Numbered from the stretch's first letter, positions 1 to 12,661 are shown. The stretch is DNA of 64,000 bases from Liolophura sinensis (GCF_032854445.1 NC_088295.1:80196028-80260027); one strand, 5' to 3'. Numbers and translations are program-made. The notes: a model not told the origin generated them from the sequence alone.

Positions 1-615
1 CTTCATGTTAACCATGGTTTTCATAATGGCATATTAATGAAGTGTGCAGGCGTTAGACTCCTGGCTGATGACCCCATGCACAGACAAGTGTCTAGTTATC
101 TCTTACATTAAATATGGGCAAATAGTAATGCAATAAAGAATAAAGATAGTAAAGAATTTTATTCACAATTATAATAAGTCTGGTGATTCTCATAAATAAA
201 CATTTTTTCCTTGCCTTGTTATTGTGTTTCTACTTTGCGCTCTCTGCTGATGACAGGCTTTATTTTTTTTTTTTTTTTTTTTTTTTTTTTGCGTGTGCAT
301 ATGTGTTTTTGTTTAGCATTGTTTACCCTGCTGAGTAATTTGCACCAACCTATTAGAATCCTGGACAAACCATGTATTTTAGAGGACTGCTGTTCTGTTT
401 GTTCCCAGAGCACTGTATGTATGCCCAAGCAAATGGATTCAATGTGATCCCATCCGTTATTGTGTGATGTCAGCCTCCTCATCTGCCCACCTCCACTCAT
501 CACTGTAGGGATCATGTGTCCTGGGCTTTCCACAGCTTACACTGTTGTTAGTGTATTGCTAGACTGATCGTTATATAACCTGGCATATAGGAGAGCATAC
601 ATGTCAGACCGCTAG
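1..615. other. Unassigned flank with a 28-base poly-T run
   Basis: I see no supported gene here. A run of 28 T at 263-290 creates artificial open frames on both strands, and these should be ignored. The stretch lies upstream of the terminal exon at 2201 and is probably intronic or intergenic sequence of that + strand gene (inference). Confidence 0.4.
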
Positions 616-714
616 TTAACCCTTGTTGATCTCTGTAGGCATCATTTATTAACCCTTGTTGATCTCTGTAGGCATCATTTATTAACCCTTGTTGATCTCT
701 GTAGGCATCATTTA
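616..714. repeat. 33-bp tandem repeat, three copies
   Basis: Three essentially identical head-to-tail copies of a 33-bp unit beginning TTAACCCTTGTTGATC. The unit length is a multiple of three, so an open frame runs through it on the minus strand and repeats an 11-residue peptide. Nothing else suggests it is coding. Confidence 0.9.
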
Positions 715-1566
715 TTATGAGTGTTAGCTTGATAACTTCCAAATTTGCTATTTTTGTCAATGTGAAAGTGTGCCAATGTCTGTGTTTTGCTGGTGTCTGG
801 CGAAGTACCTGTGATCTGAGATTAGTGTTGACACTGAGGAGAAATATAGAGGCGATGACATTGGGAGCTTAACTTTTCAAACCAGATGCTAAAGGAAAGG
901 GTGTAGCTCACAGGAACAGAGATTAAGTTCTTGTTCTAATCTTCAATTTCAACAACAGCTATTGAGATCCTTGTGATATTAAAGAAAAAACTTAGACTGA
1001 AGTGTATAACTCCATGAAGGAATCAATTTGTAGGTCACCTTGCAAATGTCACAGGGTCATCTTGATTTGCTTCAGTTTGTGTGTCTGACTGTCCATACAT
1101 CTGTGTTACACTTTATCAAAAACTATTTGAGATAGACTTCCAAATTTGCTATACACAACCTTCATTTACTCTCCTCATGCCTTCCATCAACTACCTCTGC
1201 TGAAAAAGCTCACGAATCAGATACAGATATAGCTGTTAATATAATCTAGAATGACCATTGGAAAGGTCATGTCATAGTTGTAAAGTAGCTATGCCTGAAT
1301 TATGTGGGAAGTTTGATACAGTCAGGTTTGTCAGGTCAAACTATGACACTTTTTTTCTCTGCATGTACAAATAATAAATCAGCATTCCCGTTGTGAATTT
1401 GTTATATCGCAATGGCCATATTACATTTATCGGTGTAAGCTGCATTTTCAAATTACTGTTGATTAATCAAGATGAATAAAAATTACAGGATGAGTACAGG
1501 GCAACTCGCACCCATGCAATCATGACTGTGTCCAAAGTAGAGAGAAAATGGCCAAAATGCCTGTTT
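715..1566. other. Non-coding stretch before the tandem array
   Basis: No gene, RNA or mobile element recognised. It precedes the first unit of the large tandem duplication and may be intron of the gene whose last exon starts at 2201. Confidence 0.4.
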
Positions 1567-2200
1567 AGGGTATTTCACGTCAAATGTTTACTTTGTCTGT
1601 CTAAATCAGTTTGAACTGAAGGTTATATTAAAGGCCACTCTCATTAAAGGTGTGTCCTTTTTTCATCTTTAGGGTCTTTAGGTATGATCTTGGCTGAGAG
1701 TTGAAATTTACCCTTTTAATGATGCATTTGTGGCTGTAGGGCAGGAATTCACTCCTCTGTCATTGTTACCTTGTTATCTAATGCCTGTCTAATTAACGTT
1801 GTTAGACACCAATACTAACAATCGCCTTCAACATGACAGCCTCGTTATGAGCCAGGATTCCTCAATGTTGCGATTTAACCAAAGTCTGTCATGTTTCTGT
1901 CTCAGCTTTTAATGTTGAAGCGAATATAGAAAGCTGTTTTCTTCTGTGACAGACAAAAGATTTTTTTTTTGGCTTTGTTTGGAAAGATTTCATTGTGTGC
2001 TTGTTAGTAGAATGCAGGAAAGATGAGCAGAAAGTAATGTCAAAGCTACTTGTGACTGCATGCGGTTGTGAATATGCCTGATCAGTCCCCTGAAGGATGT
2101 TGGTATCTAAGACACGTATGATCATTTTTCTTAAGTTCAAAGCACTCATCATGTCCTCTTGTGCATAGTGTTGTCTATTTCTTCATTTCTTCATTTGCAG

Positions 2201-2305
2201 AATTCCCACATTTTGCAAGCTGTACTCCTTCTTATTAAAGAGCTGGATTCAGAGAGTTTGGAAGTGGTGGGAAACGCTGTCAAAAATCGACTGGAAAGTT
2301 TATGA
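2201..2305 (+). CDS. Terminal coding exon of an unidentified gene (34 codons plus stop)
   Basis: A strong 3' splice site (pyrimidine-rich tract ending 'tcatttgcag' at 2200) is followed by an open frame. It starts N-S-H-I-L-Q-A-V, has a charged middle (I-K-E-L-D-S-E-S-L-E) and ends N-R-L-E-S-L before TGA. It looks like a C-terminal amphipathic helix. The call rests on the splice acceptor together with two diverged copies at 14372 and 21211, whose differences are partly conservative at the protein level (E/D, K/R, V/I, V/L). That pattern suggests past purifying selection. I do not recognise the protein family. Upstream exons are not visible in the window and presumably lie to the left. The start phase is inferred as phase 0 because that frame is the open one. 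The downstream sequence would be 3' UTR. Confidence 0.6.
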   Translation, partial: NSHILQAVLLLIKELDSESLEVVGNAVKNRLESL

Positions 2306-4777
2306 TGAATTGCTTTGGTGGAGCAGAAATTACCACTTCCTTCCACACAGCAGCCCTGCTTATGTGATATGTGTACGTGCCTTCATTGACCAATGAGTGA
2401 AATACAAGTGTTGTGTACAGTAAATGTTATCTGTGGGCAGCATGTTTGTCTCATCATTAAAAATACCTGCCTTTAAGCCAGCAGGTCTGGCTTTACAAGT
2501 GTCTGCCATGTTTGTTTTCTTTTTTGTTGTTTTTTTTTTGTTTCTCTTTTGCGTTTGCTTCTTAATTGTAATTGTGAAAAGTAATTTTAAGAAAGATGTG
2601 TTAATAATTGAAATAGAAATACCATGTCTGTGGAGACTATGCCACAGATTGTCTGACTCATTTGGATTGTTGCTGCCTTGGAAAAGATTATTGCATATTT
2701 TTGTCATTTTCACACTTCTTTATGAAATTTCAAGTTTTGACACCTGTTTTTATGTGCAGCTTGACTTTATATTTTTAGCACAATTGTTTGTCAACACATA
2801 GATGTAAAATCAGGAAAAGGGCTGTTTTGTTTTCATTGTTTAGCCGTAGATATGTGGACTCTTTTAACAGTATGCGTTTGACTTAAAATGTCATTAGAAT
2901 CATTTATAGCTGGCTGTGATGAGAAACCTGATTACCGTAGAGAGGAGGAACAGTATCTTGTTCCGTTTGTTAATGTGAGTACTAGTTAATGATTTATGTT
3001 CAGGCATTATCATTGAGAACGAAGGTCTATGCTGATTTGATGTTTCCTCAGGTTAAGATTTTTGTTCAACTCATGCACAGATACTGAAGGTAAGGTTTAT
3101 GTTACTTGGTGCACTCAAAAGACAGCTGTTTGGTTTCCCTTAATCCCTGGTGACTTTTTCTGTGCTTGACCAAAATACCCCTTACACTACAGCTGATACA
3201 TCTGTTTGTAGTGCATAACGGGATCTCAAGCCAGTCAAATAAATAAGGAAAGCTTATAGAACTCACAGATTAAGTGAGCAAAGCTGCTGAAATTCAAAGA
3301 TGTTTTAGTGGACACTTTCAGATTGTGCTTAATGTGCATCTGTTGTGCATTATGTGTGTTTTTATCCACGTTCAAACAATACTGTGTACATGGGGGACCT
3401 GGATCCCCTGAATGCTTGTCGGATTGATGTTTGTGCTATTTTCAGTTTCACATTAGTGAGTTTCTAGGGCTAAGCTTGGCTTTGTTAATGTGAGTAGAAA
3501 CAATGCAATTTCCCGAAGAAACTACATCTGATTGATATATTTCTCAGTTTCATTTTGGTTATCAGTAGCTGCAGGGAGTATTATTCCCTAATGTGGATTA
3601 TGGATAGTGACTAGTATTGGGCTCCTTATGACAGCTGATGTCAATTGTCATTGTGTAAAGCCTACCCGATATTGCCCAGCGTGGAATGGTTAATGATGAG
3701 AGACGTGAACATAGAAGCGAGGGATCAGTGCTATATAGAGAGCAATTTCTTGTTCTTTACAAAGTGGCATGAATCCTTCTCCTAACATCGAAATGTCCAT
3801 ACCTTTACCTTCTATGATCATCTCCCTTCTTAGCACGATACCATTTTGGAAACCCCAAATTGCGCTCTCATTAAACCTGGGTGTTCCAAATAAAAGTGTT
3901 ACATTTTGTAGAATTGCGATCTAGAAATAGCATGTCTTGATGGTACAACCCTGTCAAATTGCCACACACTGTGTCTGTAAATCTGCACTTTGGCAGCAAA
4001 CAGTGGTCTGAATTATCTGAAGAGTTTCCTTGGAAATAACCGACACTTTTGAGACTGGTCAGTAGAGAACATCCGTGTTCAATAGGTTGTTTTGTGATCA
4101 TTGTGACCTTCCTGTAAGAAACCAGGACACATATACCGAAGGTTTTTAAATTTTTCATGAATTTCATGTTAGAGCAAAAGATGTACACTTTTGTCCCAGT
4201 CTCAAAAGATCAGTTCTTATTGTGTGCTTGCCTTTCTTGTCGGTTAAACCCTGTGTCTTTTCTTGTTTTTTGTTTGCTTTATTGAAATCCTGTTGAATAC
4301 AGAAGTAAACAATGTAGTGGTTTATAGATTATCTATGAAAATTAGCATCAGTGGTCTTACATAGAATCCATCCATTTTTAATTTACGGCCTTAAACAGTA
4401 CACAGTTTCATTTCTTGAGGTCACTTTGGATATAATTCCTGTAGTCTGAAACTTTGAACTTTGAAACTTAATAGTCTATTATTTGCCCGAAGCCAGAAGA
4501 AGTTGTTTTACCTTACCGGTTATTTACAGTGTTCAGAAACAGAGATTATGTCACAGACTTATTATAACAGTATTTTTACTTAATAAAAAAACAATATGAA
4601 TCTTTTGTGTTGCTTTTTAGATTCCTTGTACTGTCGCATGCACTTCAACTAATTTCTTCTGAAACGTTCCTTTGAAAAAACTTTACACGCCCTCATGGCT
4701 TCAGTCATGTATTATGTCATCTGAAGATGGAAACCAGAACCTTGATGTTCCTAGGTAGAGAACCTTCAGTCTGAATT

Positions 4778-4997
4778 GTGCAACGACTGGTTCTTCCGTA
4801 TCAGTATAATGGCTCGGGCGGGGCAGCTTACTTGCCTTAGGTAAGGCATCTCAGTGAAGCAGCACAAGATAAAAGAGCGGTGGAAATCGATCCTGCAACA
4901 AGGAGGCACATTACATGCACTCTAAGGATTCCTTCGTCGTCATTTGACTGAAAAATTGTTGAGTACGACGTTTAACCCCAAGCACTCACACACTCAA
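4778..4997 (+). mobile_element. 5'-truncated SINE (family with 'cgtcgtcat..tgactgaaaaattgttgagtacgacg' tail)
   Basis: The body matches the reverse complement of 44249-44565 ('gagcggtggaaatc', 'gcaacaaggaggcac', 'aaggattccttcgtcgtcat'). An 8-bp direct repeat TCTGAATT flanks it (4770-4777 and 4998-5005), consistent with a target-site duplication. It lacks the tRNA-like head that the 44.2-44.6 kb copy retains. Confidence 0.7.
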
Positions 4998-5216
4998 TCT
5001 GAATTCGTCCACCGTCAGGGATATGGATTCAGCATCGTGAATGATGTTTCAGCATTTCCAACACATGTATCTAACACACTGGTTCTGTTAGGCTTCGATT
5101 CCAGCTCTCTCTTATACAGATGCCTTTTTAACTGTGAAGTGTTGTCACGTACATTGCGAAGGTCGGTTGTATTCTCGAGGGAAAAGTGTCGGTATTTGTG
5201 TTCGGTTAAGCGGGTT

Positions 5217-5500
5217 TTTTTCAGGTCCTGCATAATTTTATCTCATGCGTGGATAAGCTTTTTCTTAACTCCCTAGTGTAAGGTATGGTCTGTAAATGTA
5301 CATACTTGGCTGGAAGGTTAAGCTTTTTTTAGCTCCTGTACATTGGGCTCTCATACATGAATTTAAGATTACGCTTTTTTAGTTCCCTAGTCTAAGGATT
5401 GGTGTATACATGTACATGTTTGGATGGAAGGTTAAGCTCTTTTTTAGCTCCTGTATAACGGGTACTCATGCATGTATTGAAGGTTAAACTTTTTTAAAGC
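5217..5500. repeat. ~118-bp tandem repeat, about 2.5 copies, unit 1 only
   Basis: Repeated motifs 'ggaaggttaagct', 'tttttagctcctgta' and 'ccctagt.taagg' recur at about 115-120 bp spacing. I did not see this block in the other three units of the large array, so it is probably a local expansion. Confidence 0.65.
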
Positions 5501-6380
5501 TTAAGTTTATGTCTTGTTATTGGTGTCATTTTTTTTAGTATGGTGATGTTCCAACTGTAACAACGCAAATTACACATTAAATATAAGTGAACATTTAAAC
5601 ATAGTGCACGTGGATGATAACGTTGAACTAAAGACTTTATAATATGACTAATTTAATAATTCCGTTCTCAGCATCAGACAGGTGAGCCTATGTGGAGCGT
5701 CGGGTTAAGATGCTGCCAAGGTATGTCTCCAAAAAGACTCGTGTTTGGAATGTTATATAGGGGACGATACTTTATAAACATTGTACTTCAGCCGTTTTCT
5801 CTTCGTCGTCGAAAATCGTATTGCTTAGTCACAGAAGACAGTGTCATCAGTATTAAGTGTGAAAGAAGAAATGGCTTTGTGGAGAGAGAGCAAGGGTAGC
5901 ACATGAGATTGACCTGTGGAATTATCACAAAGATGGTAGATCGTCGTTGTCTTGTCTTTCCTATCAGAACGTCGGTTTGAGGAAGATCTCTGTAGAGAGC
6001 TCTCGGGGATCACACGGCTAAACTGGGGAGGGAAAACAGCCGTGGACTGTAAAGAGATTTTTTACCTCAGGCGATATACAGATGGTGTTTAAAAACTATG
6101 CATTTTTTATCCGTTTCTGCCGATGTAAAAAAGGAATCTTGGGTTTATGTTGTCTAAGTTTGATCGAGGTGTGATTGCCTGTAGACTATCGTTCACGTGG
6201 TTTCTGATACTCCACGATTTGTTCTACATATATTTTGACGGCATAGGTGGCAAGCCATGTATTTGTGGCCATGACCAAAAAGAAATATTTTAATTTATAC
6301 CTAATATTTTAGTTTGTATAAAACAGACAGTAGTATTCACACACATCAGCTTAAACTCTACCGCTGTCATCACTTCAACA

Positions 6381-6445
6381 GGATTATGGTGGGAGGAAGA
6401 CTGGCAGAGCTCAGGAGAAACCCACGGCAGTCTGCAGGTTGCTGA
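6381..6445 (-). mobile_element. Small SINE fragment
   Basis: 'tatggtgggaggaa', 'ggagaaacccacgg' and 'ctgcaggttgctga' match the middle of the full SINE at 26019-26276 in the same orientation. There are no intact ends and no target duplication. Confidence 0.55.
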
Positions 6446-7879
6446 GTTTAAAATTGGAAGATAATGTGACGGAGTTATGCAGATTCTCGGAAGATCGAAA
6501 GTACATCTGACGACAGGATTATGGTCTGGGACAAACCTTGATTAACGTAATCCCTGCAGACAGGTGCTTTCTGGTTATTAGCTACAATACCATACGTGAC
6601 AATTGCCGTTGTAACCGTTGATTTTCAAACCGTGTCGTCAAATACCATTTGAAAACACAGAGAAATCGGCACAGTAAACCAGGGATTCCATGCAAATGAC
6701 TTCGTTTCGGCGACTGTAATGCTGGAGTTTCTAGATATATTCTCTTTGGTGATCTTCGGTCACGTTCAAATATCTGCTAGCCCCCCCCCCCCCCCTTCCA
6801 CCAAAATAGTCATTTAACGGAGGCTACGGGACGAAAACTGATAAATGTCCCGAACAAGCTCGCCTGATCAGTGCTGGTGGGTACTATGATCAACCCTGTG
6901 GACGTCTAATATTGCTTTAAGTAATATAATCCAGGGGATTTCCTCAACAAATGACATTCGTGCTTGGGAACGTTTCAACTTCATCTTAGGGATTTCTTAC
7001 TTTCAAGCCTTGCCAGATGTAACATACATTTTCATGTGGCTCTTTTCTTGTAGGAAATCCTTCTGGAAATTATTTTCTGTGTGGTTCTAATTCCGACAAT
7101 ATCTGCAGAGGCAAACAGAACATTCACTGCATTAAACATAGACGCCAAAGTGAAAAGACAAAGCCGGTGTCCCTGTTATGAGGGACAGTAAAAGAGGAAC
7201 AGATATTGATTTTCAAACCTGGAGTGTTTTAAAATGTGAGCAACTTGACAGATAAGGCTGATTATTTCCATAAATCTATGAATGTCGCACATATTCCTGT
7301 TATCAGTGGCTGTGTTTGACATCACAACATGCCGATGAACCCAGAACTGCTGATGTAGTTAGCCCATGTTAGATAAAGTGGCGGGAATGTCCATCGAAAG
7401 GAACTACATTATAATTTCAGTTTTATGGACATACAGAAAATCCGTGCGAGAAGATCGATGATAAGTTGATGTGTTGATTAATCAACATATGTTTGACTAT
7501 CACTGTTGCTCCGGTCAGTTTTTGTAACGTGTTTAAAACACGGCCATTATATATAAAAACCTATGATAATAAAACTCTGACTGACGAAGCAGAGCTTGTG
7601 AGGGTAATAGGATATTACTGTCAGTTGCCATCAGTGTGTCTATATAATGTATGCATCTACCTTGAATCGATAGGCAAGAGGACTTCTGAATGTCATTGAC
7701 AACTCTTGTTGATATATTGCTACATGCTAATAGGAAAACATGTTTTGACAAACAAACCATTACTTAGAAATGCATCGCCACTTTGGACGACTGTAATTAT
7801 ATCCGGTCATGATGCCCATTTTGAAGCAGTCTAAGCTCGTAATGTACTTTTCCTAGTAAATGTAAACTGGAAAGCATGT

Positions 7880-8075
7880 ATTCAGTGTAAGTATGTATGT
7901 ATGCTTCGATTATATGTCGTACTTAACCTTCTTTTTATTTCCAATCATATAACGAAGAGAAGTCATTCGTTGTGTACTGAATACCACCTCATCCAGTCAC
8001 ATTTTACTGACATGGGGCCAAGCAGGCATGTTTCCTTCCTCTAACCTCTCAGTGCTGAGGAGCAACTATATGTTG
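7880..8075 (-). mobile_element. Decayed tRNA-derived SINE (same family as 40061-40403)
   Basis: It begins with 'gtatgtatgtatgctt' and continues with 'atataacgaagagaagtcattcg', 'ccagtcacattttactga' and 'ctctcagtgctgag'. These parallel the 40.06-40.40 kb copy in the same order, but the tRNA-like head is lost. Ends are approximate. Confidence 0.55.
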
Positions 8076-8104
8076 ATGACTTAATACATATAACATGCAA
8101 GAAC

Positions 8105-8175
8105 GCTGGCCGTTGTCATATAGGTGAAATATTCTTGAGTACGGCGTAAACTACTAATAAGATAAAAAAAAAAAA
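8105..8175 (+). mobile_element. SINE 3' tail fragment
   Basis: Contains 'gctggccgttgtcatatagg' and 'tgaaatattcttgagtacgg', the conserved 3' block of the SINE at 12213-12473, followed by an A-rich run. It marks the end of array unit 1. Confidence 0.6.
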
Positions 8176-8670
8176 CTACATTATCTGTAACCCTTCTTTT
8201 TACAGTCTGTTAAGGGTACTTCACGTGTAATGTCCAGTTTTCGGAAATACTTTATCTGGTATGTTTGCCTGATTGAGTTAGAGCTCAAGTATATATTAAA
8301 TGTCTCTCTGTAGAGTTATATCCTCTTTTATACCCGAGTCTGTTATGTGTCATCCCGGCTGAGAATTGAACTTGACCCTGTTGGTGATGCATTTGTGGAC
8401 CGGATTTCACTTCCCTGTCATTGTTATCAATCAAATGTTTTCTCAGAATGTTGCTCTGATTAACGTTAAACAGAAACACTAACAATAAGCCACAACGTGA
8501 CAGCCTCGTCATGAGCCAAGATTTCCCAAGCTTGTAATTTAAACCCAGCCTCTGTCACGTTTGTGACATCATTGTGAAATAATCATGTCTTTTGTGGGGG
8601 TCTGACAAACACCCCAGCTTTTAATTTTAAAGCGCTTATCAAACACTGTTGTCTTCTATGACATTTTAAG

Positions 8671-8816
8671 CTCATGCTGGCTTCGTGGGAAGGCCGTACG
8701 TGGGATGGTCTGTCAGCAACCTGCGAATGGTCGTGGTTTCCCCCGGGGATATCCCCGTTCTCCTCCCACCATAATGCTGGCCACCGTCGTATAAGTGAAA
8801 TATTCTTGAGTACTTA
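8671..8816 (+). mobile_element. 5'-truncated SINE
   Basis: Starts at 'ctcatgctggcttc' and runs through 'gtacgtgggatggtctgtc' and 'ccaccataatgctggcc' to 'aagtgaaatattcttgagta'. It is the 3' two-thirds of the full SINE at 12213-12473. It sits exactly where unit 2 diverges from the other array units. Confidence 0.75.
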
Positions 8817-8994
8817 CTCAATCCAAAATACTGCTGTTGGGTTTATTGTTGATTTTATCGGGCACTACACCAAAATATTACTGTTAGGTTTTGTTGATAT
8901 TATCGGGCTTAACGCCAAGATACTGCTTTCATAACATACTGCAACTGATACGTCCTGTGGTGTGTAACGGGGTTCCAATCTAACATATTCCAAA

Positions 8995-9165
8995 CGGCAC
9001 GGTCGGAGAGGAAACCAGCATGAGATGGACTTGTACTCACAGCCACCACAGTCGTGGGAGACTTCTGGGTCATTGCGTCGCGCTGGCGTGCTAATACCCT
9101 CTACCACGTGTGTACCAAGGACCGCATTGGTGAGAGGCTCCTGGGTCAGTGCGCCGCGCTGGCAG
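8995..9165 (-). mobile_element. Two partial SINE heads, inverted
   Basis: Two adjacent pieces (about 8995-9098 and 9119-9165) match the 5' half of the SINE in minus orientation, including 'cagcatgagatggacttg' and 'ctcctgggtcagtgcgccgc'. They are broken and carry no identifiable target duplication. Confidence 0.6.
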
Positions 9166-11814
9166 GCAAAGTATCGCGATTTCCACAGTCCATTGTATTG
9201 TGATCATGCTCGCCTTCCTGTGCCAGTGACACAATGCCAGTGACTGCGTTCTTAAATGTTTTCGCGAATTTTTATATACCCTTAGTTCTTGGCTAATAAA
9301 TGTAAACATAGAGATAAGCTTACTGGGATTTAGTTCTGGATACAAATAGAGTTTAATTAAACATAACAAACAACGTAGCTGTTAAGTTCTGATTTGAATT
9401 TCCGAATGAAGTGCTGTTTCTTATGAACACGTTTTAGATTATCCTCAGAAAATAATTTAAAAAAGGATAATATTGGGAATTCATCAAAGTATTTTGGAGT
9501 TCATACATGCATTTACGATAAAGGTCTTAAAATCATATCTGAACTGAAATTTGTACTCATCTATTACGTGATTACAAGATTTACATCGCTTATCATGGCC
9601 AAAATAAAGAAATGTGGTTTTAGTTGCCTACCATTGCTGTAAAACCCTATCCGGATGTATTTCATGCACGATGACTTGATAGTATGTAAATTGTGTGCTA
9701 ATGACAGCTTGTCTACTGGGGACCACAACATATGATGCATTATACATCTGTAAAGGTCTATAGTTTCACAAAGCTATTACACTGATAGCAAACCGTTCAC
9801 TGTAGGCATTTTGTTCTGTCTGCTCTAGCTTGGCCAGGAAAAGGCTTCATGGATAATAAGCTCTGGTATCCTATTACAATAGTCGTTTGAGGATAACCGA
9901 GAGTTTTTTTTTCTCATGTCTCAGAGTGAGAGGGCCCTTGCAGCAAGCTGTATCCTTCTTTGGGACAATGCCTTTGGGATCAACGTCTTTGCACCGGAGA
10001 TGCACAATATGGAGGCCTGACCGATTCCTTTTAACCCACCCTCTCCCAAAGCAAGCTTTGTCATAATAAGGAGGTGTGTTTTAAAGATTATGTCATTGGA
10101 AATATTTATAAACAATGTACATCCGTCGTTTTGTCCTCGAGGTTAAATCCCATATTCATGGCCATACAGAAGACAATATGTGTTAGTCTTAGTTAACAGG
10201 TGTTTTTGCACCCGAAAGCATTGATTCTACTCGGATTCTATGGAAGCCGGCTCAGCACGATCGGTATGAAGTGTGAAAGGAGAAATGGCTGAGTGGAGAG
10301 AGAGGAGGGGTAGCGCTTGAGATTGCCCTGTGGAATTACTACAAAGATATTAAATCGCCACTGTCTTGTCTTTCCTATCAGAATGTCGGTAAGAAGAATA
10401 TCTCTATAGAGAGCTCTTAGGGTTTGCACGCTTGGTTAGCGATCACACGGATAAACTGGGACGGGAAAATTGCCTTGGACTGCGTTTGAAGGCATTTTTT
10501 CTATCAGGCCATATACAAATGTGGGTAAAAAAGTATACATTTTTTGTACGTTTCTGCTGACGAAAAAAAAAGGAACCTCTCCTTCCTACTGTCCAAGTTC
10601 GATCGATGTGTGATTGCCTGAATAGACTCTAGTTGACGTGTTTATGATACTCCACGACTTGTCTACATACCTTTTGACAAACCGTCTAGCTGTTTGTGGC
10701 CATGATCACGAAGAAACTAAAATATTTTAGTGAGTAAAACGGAGAATAGTTTTCGTAGGCGTCAGATTAAATTCTACTGATTAAGGTGACACTCCACTCA
10801 AGTATTCAGATCAGCATTCTTTAGTTGAAGTTTAGGCGAAAATGTAAGGGCGTTATGCAGATTCTCGCGAGATCGCAAATACATCTCACACAGGATTATG
10901 ACCTGGGACAACCAATGATTCACGCTACTCGCAGTTATGTGCTTTTTCGTTATAAGTGCTACTAGTTAAGTGAAAATTGCACACTTTGGATTATCAAACC
11001 GCATTCTTGAGTACTTACATACAGGATTGAGCTGCCATTTGAACAGAAAGGAAAATTGGCACAGAAAACCATGTATCTCGCACAAATGACTTCGTTTCCG
11101 TCAGGTAATGATGTAATGTCTATATCTACTCTGGATATTGTTTTGCTTGACGTCCAAATATCTCCTAGGCTCCCCAGATGTAGTCATCTAGCAGAGGATA
11201 AGGGATAAAATCTGGTGCATATCCCGAACAAGCTCCCCTGATCAGTGCTGGTGGGTACTGTCATCAACACTCTGCACTTCTAATATTGCTTTAAGTAAAA
11301 TGATCCAAGGGATTCACAGAACTAATGGCATTCAGGAAAGCTGCAACTTGTCAGATAGAAAATTCTTCTGGAAATATCCGCAGAGGCAGACAGAACATTC
11401 ATGGCATTAAACATGAAAGTGAAAAGGCAAATTCGTTGCCCCTGTTACTAAAGAGCTTAAAAGAGGAACAGATATTGATTTTCATATCTGGAGTGTTTTA
11501 AGAGGTGAGGAAGTGGACAAATAAAACTGATTATTTACATAAATCTATAAATGTCGACCATGTCGATGTTATCCAGAACTTCCGACACTGCAGATCGAGG
11601 TTGGTGGTACAGTGGCGTGAATGTCCATCCAACGGAACTCCAGTACTGGATTTTCTTTGACGAACACAAAGAAAAATGTCGTCCATGTTCCTGTTATAAT
11701 GTGGCAATATTTTGCATCACAACATGCAGACCTGTTATCACCGATGACTGTTTCTGGCCTTCAGCAGGAGGGTCACCATGTCGCCAAAATGCTGTCTCCT
11801 CTGAAATATCGTGC

Positions 11815-11990
11815 CGAACATGACACCCCATCCACTCACAATGACACCGAGCCAACCCGTTACGTTTCCTTTGGTCTAAGCTCTAAGTGCTGGAGAGCAA
11901 CAGCACCACTTTTAAAGTGTTTGGTATGACCCTACCCGGGTTTTATCCCGGGGGTAAAGATTTTGAGTCAAACGCTCTAGGTACTAGGTA
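11815..11990 (-). mobile_element. Decayed tRNA-derived SINE fragment
   Basis: 'cgtgccgaacatgacacccc', 'actcacaatgacaccgag', 'taaagtgtttggtatgacc' and 'acccgggtttta' follow the same order as the SINE at 40061-40403. The tRNA-like end is only partly recognisable. Confidence 0.5.
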
Positions 11991-12212
11991 ACTGGAGCGG
12001 TTTCATACACTGGATGTGAAGATGACTTTAACATATGTAAAATACAATACTATTTTATGAGGGGACAAATTAACATTTAATCGAGAATTATCGATATCGA
12101 TAAATGAATTACCGATATCGATAAATAAATTATAGATATCGCTAATTTATTTATCGATATCGATAAACAGCTCAACGTTTTAGGTAAGGCGGCTCAGAAA
12201 ATTAGCCATATT

Positions 12213-12473
12213 GGGGCCTCCGTGGCTCAGTTGGTTAGCGCGCCAGCGCAGCGTAATGACCCAGGAGTCTCTCACCAATGCGGTCGATGTGAGTTCAAGT
12301 CCAGCTCATGCTGGCTTCCTCTCTGGCCGTATATGGGAAGGTGTGTCGTGGGTTTCCCTCGGGCTCTGCCCGGTTTCCGCCCACCATAATGCTGGCCGCC
12401 GTCGTATAAGTGAAATATTCTTGAGTGCGGCGTAAAACACCAATCAAACCCCACCCCCCCCCCCAAAAAAAAA
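12213..12473 (+). mobile_element. Full-length tRNA-derived SINE with 10-bp target duplication
   Basis: Perfect direct repeats TAGCCATATT at 12203-12212 and 12474-12483 flank a 261-bp body. The tRNA-like head has an A box TGGCTCAGTTGG (12223-12234) and a B box GTTCAAGTCC (12293-12302), the internal RNA polymerase III promoter. The body continues through 'ctcatgctggcttcctctc' and 'ccaccataatgctggccgcc', and ends in C-rich then A-rich tail. It inserted into the left ATCGAT array and is therefore younger than it. It serves as the reference copy for the SINE fragments elsewhere in the window. Confidence 0.9.
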
Positions 12474-12661
12474 TAGCCATATTTATCGAAAACAATGAAT
12501 GAATTTGCGATATCGATAAATGAATTATCGATATCGTTAATTTATTTATCGATATCGTTAATTTATTTATCGATATCGATAAATCAGGGACATTAGTCGC
12601 AAGATAATAATAGCTCCCTTCTAACATCTCGCGGGATTTTGGCGTTGTTGAATTAGTTCAA

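Larger units (their letters stand above)
1567..8211. repeat. Tandem segmental duplication, unit 1 (~6.6 kb)
   Basis: First of four diverged direct copies. Landmarks shared with the later units, in order: a block around 1670-1860 ('cttggctgag', 'gatgcatttgtggctgtagg'); a terminal coding exon at 2201-2305; a block near 2462-2510; blocks near 3360-3900 and 4480-4640; a block at 5830-6070 ('aagtgtgaaag..agaaatgg'); and a long block at 6070-7470 ('gatcagtgctggtgggtact'). It contains secondary SINE insertions and its own 118-bp tandem repeat at about 5217-5500. This unit has the best preserved exon. Confidence 0.8.

Noticed and set aside
211-533. Overlapping frames across the poly-T run on both strands
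   Set aside because: They are created by a 28-base homopolymer and have no splice or domain evidence.
12080-12590. ATCGATATCGAT arrays as a simple satellite
   Set aside because: The left and right arrays are inverted relative to each other and share unique outer ends, which fits an element better than a plain satellite.
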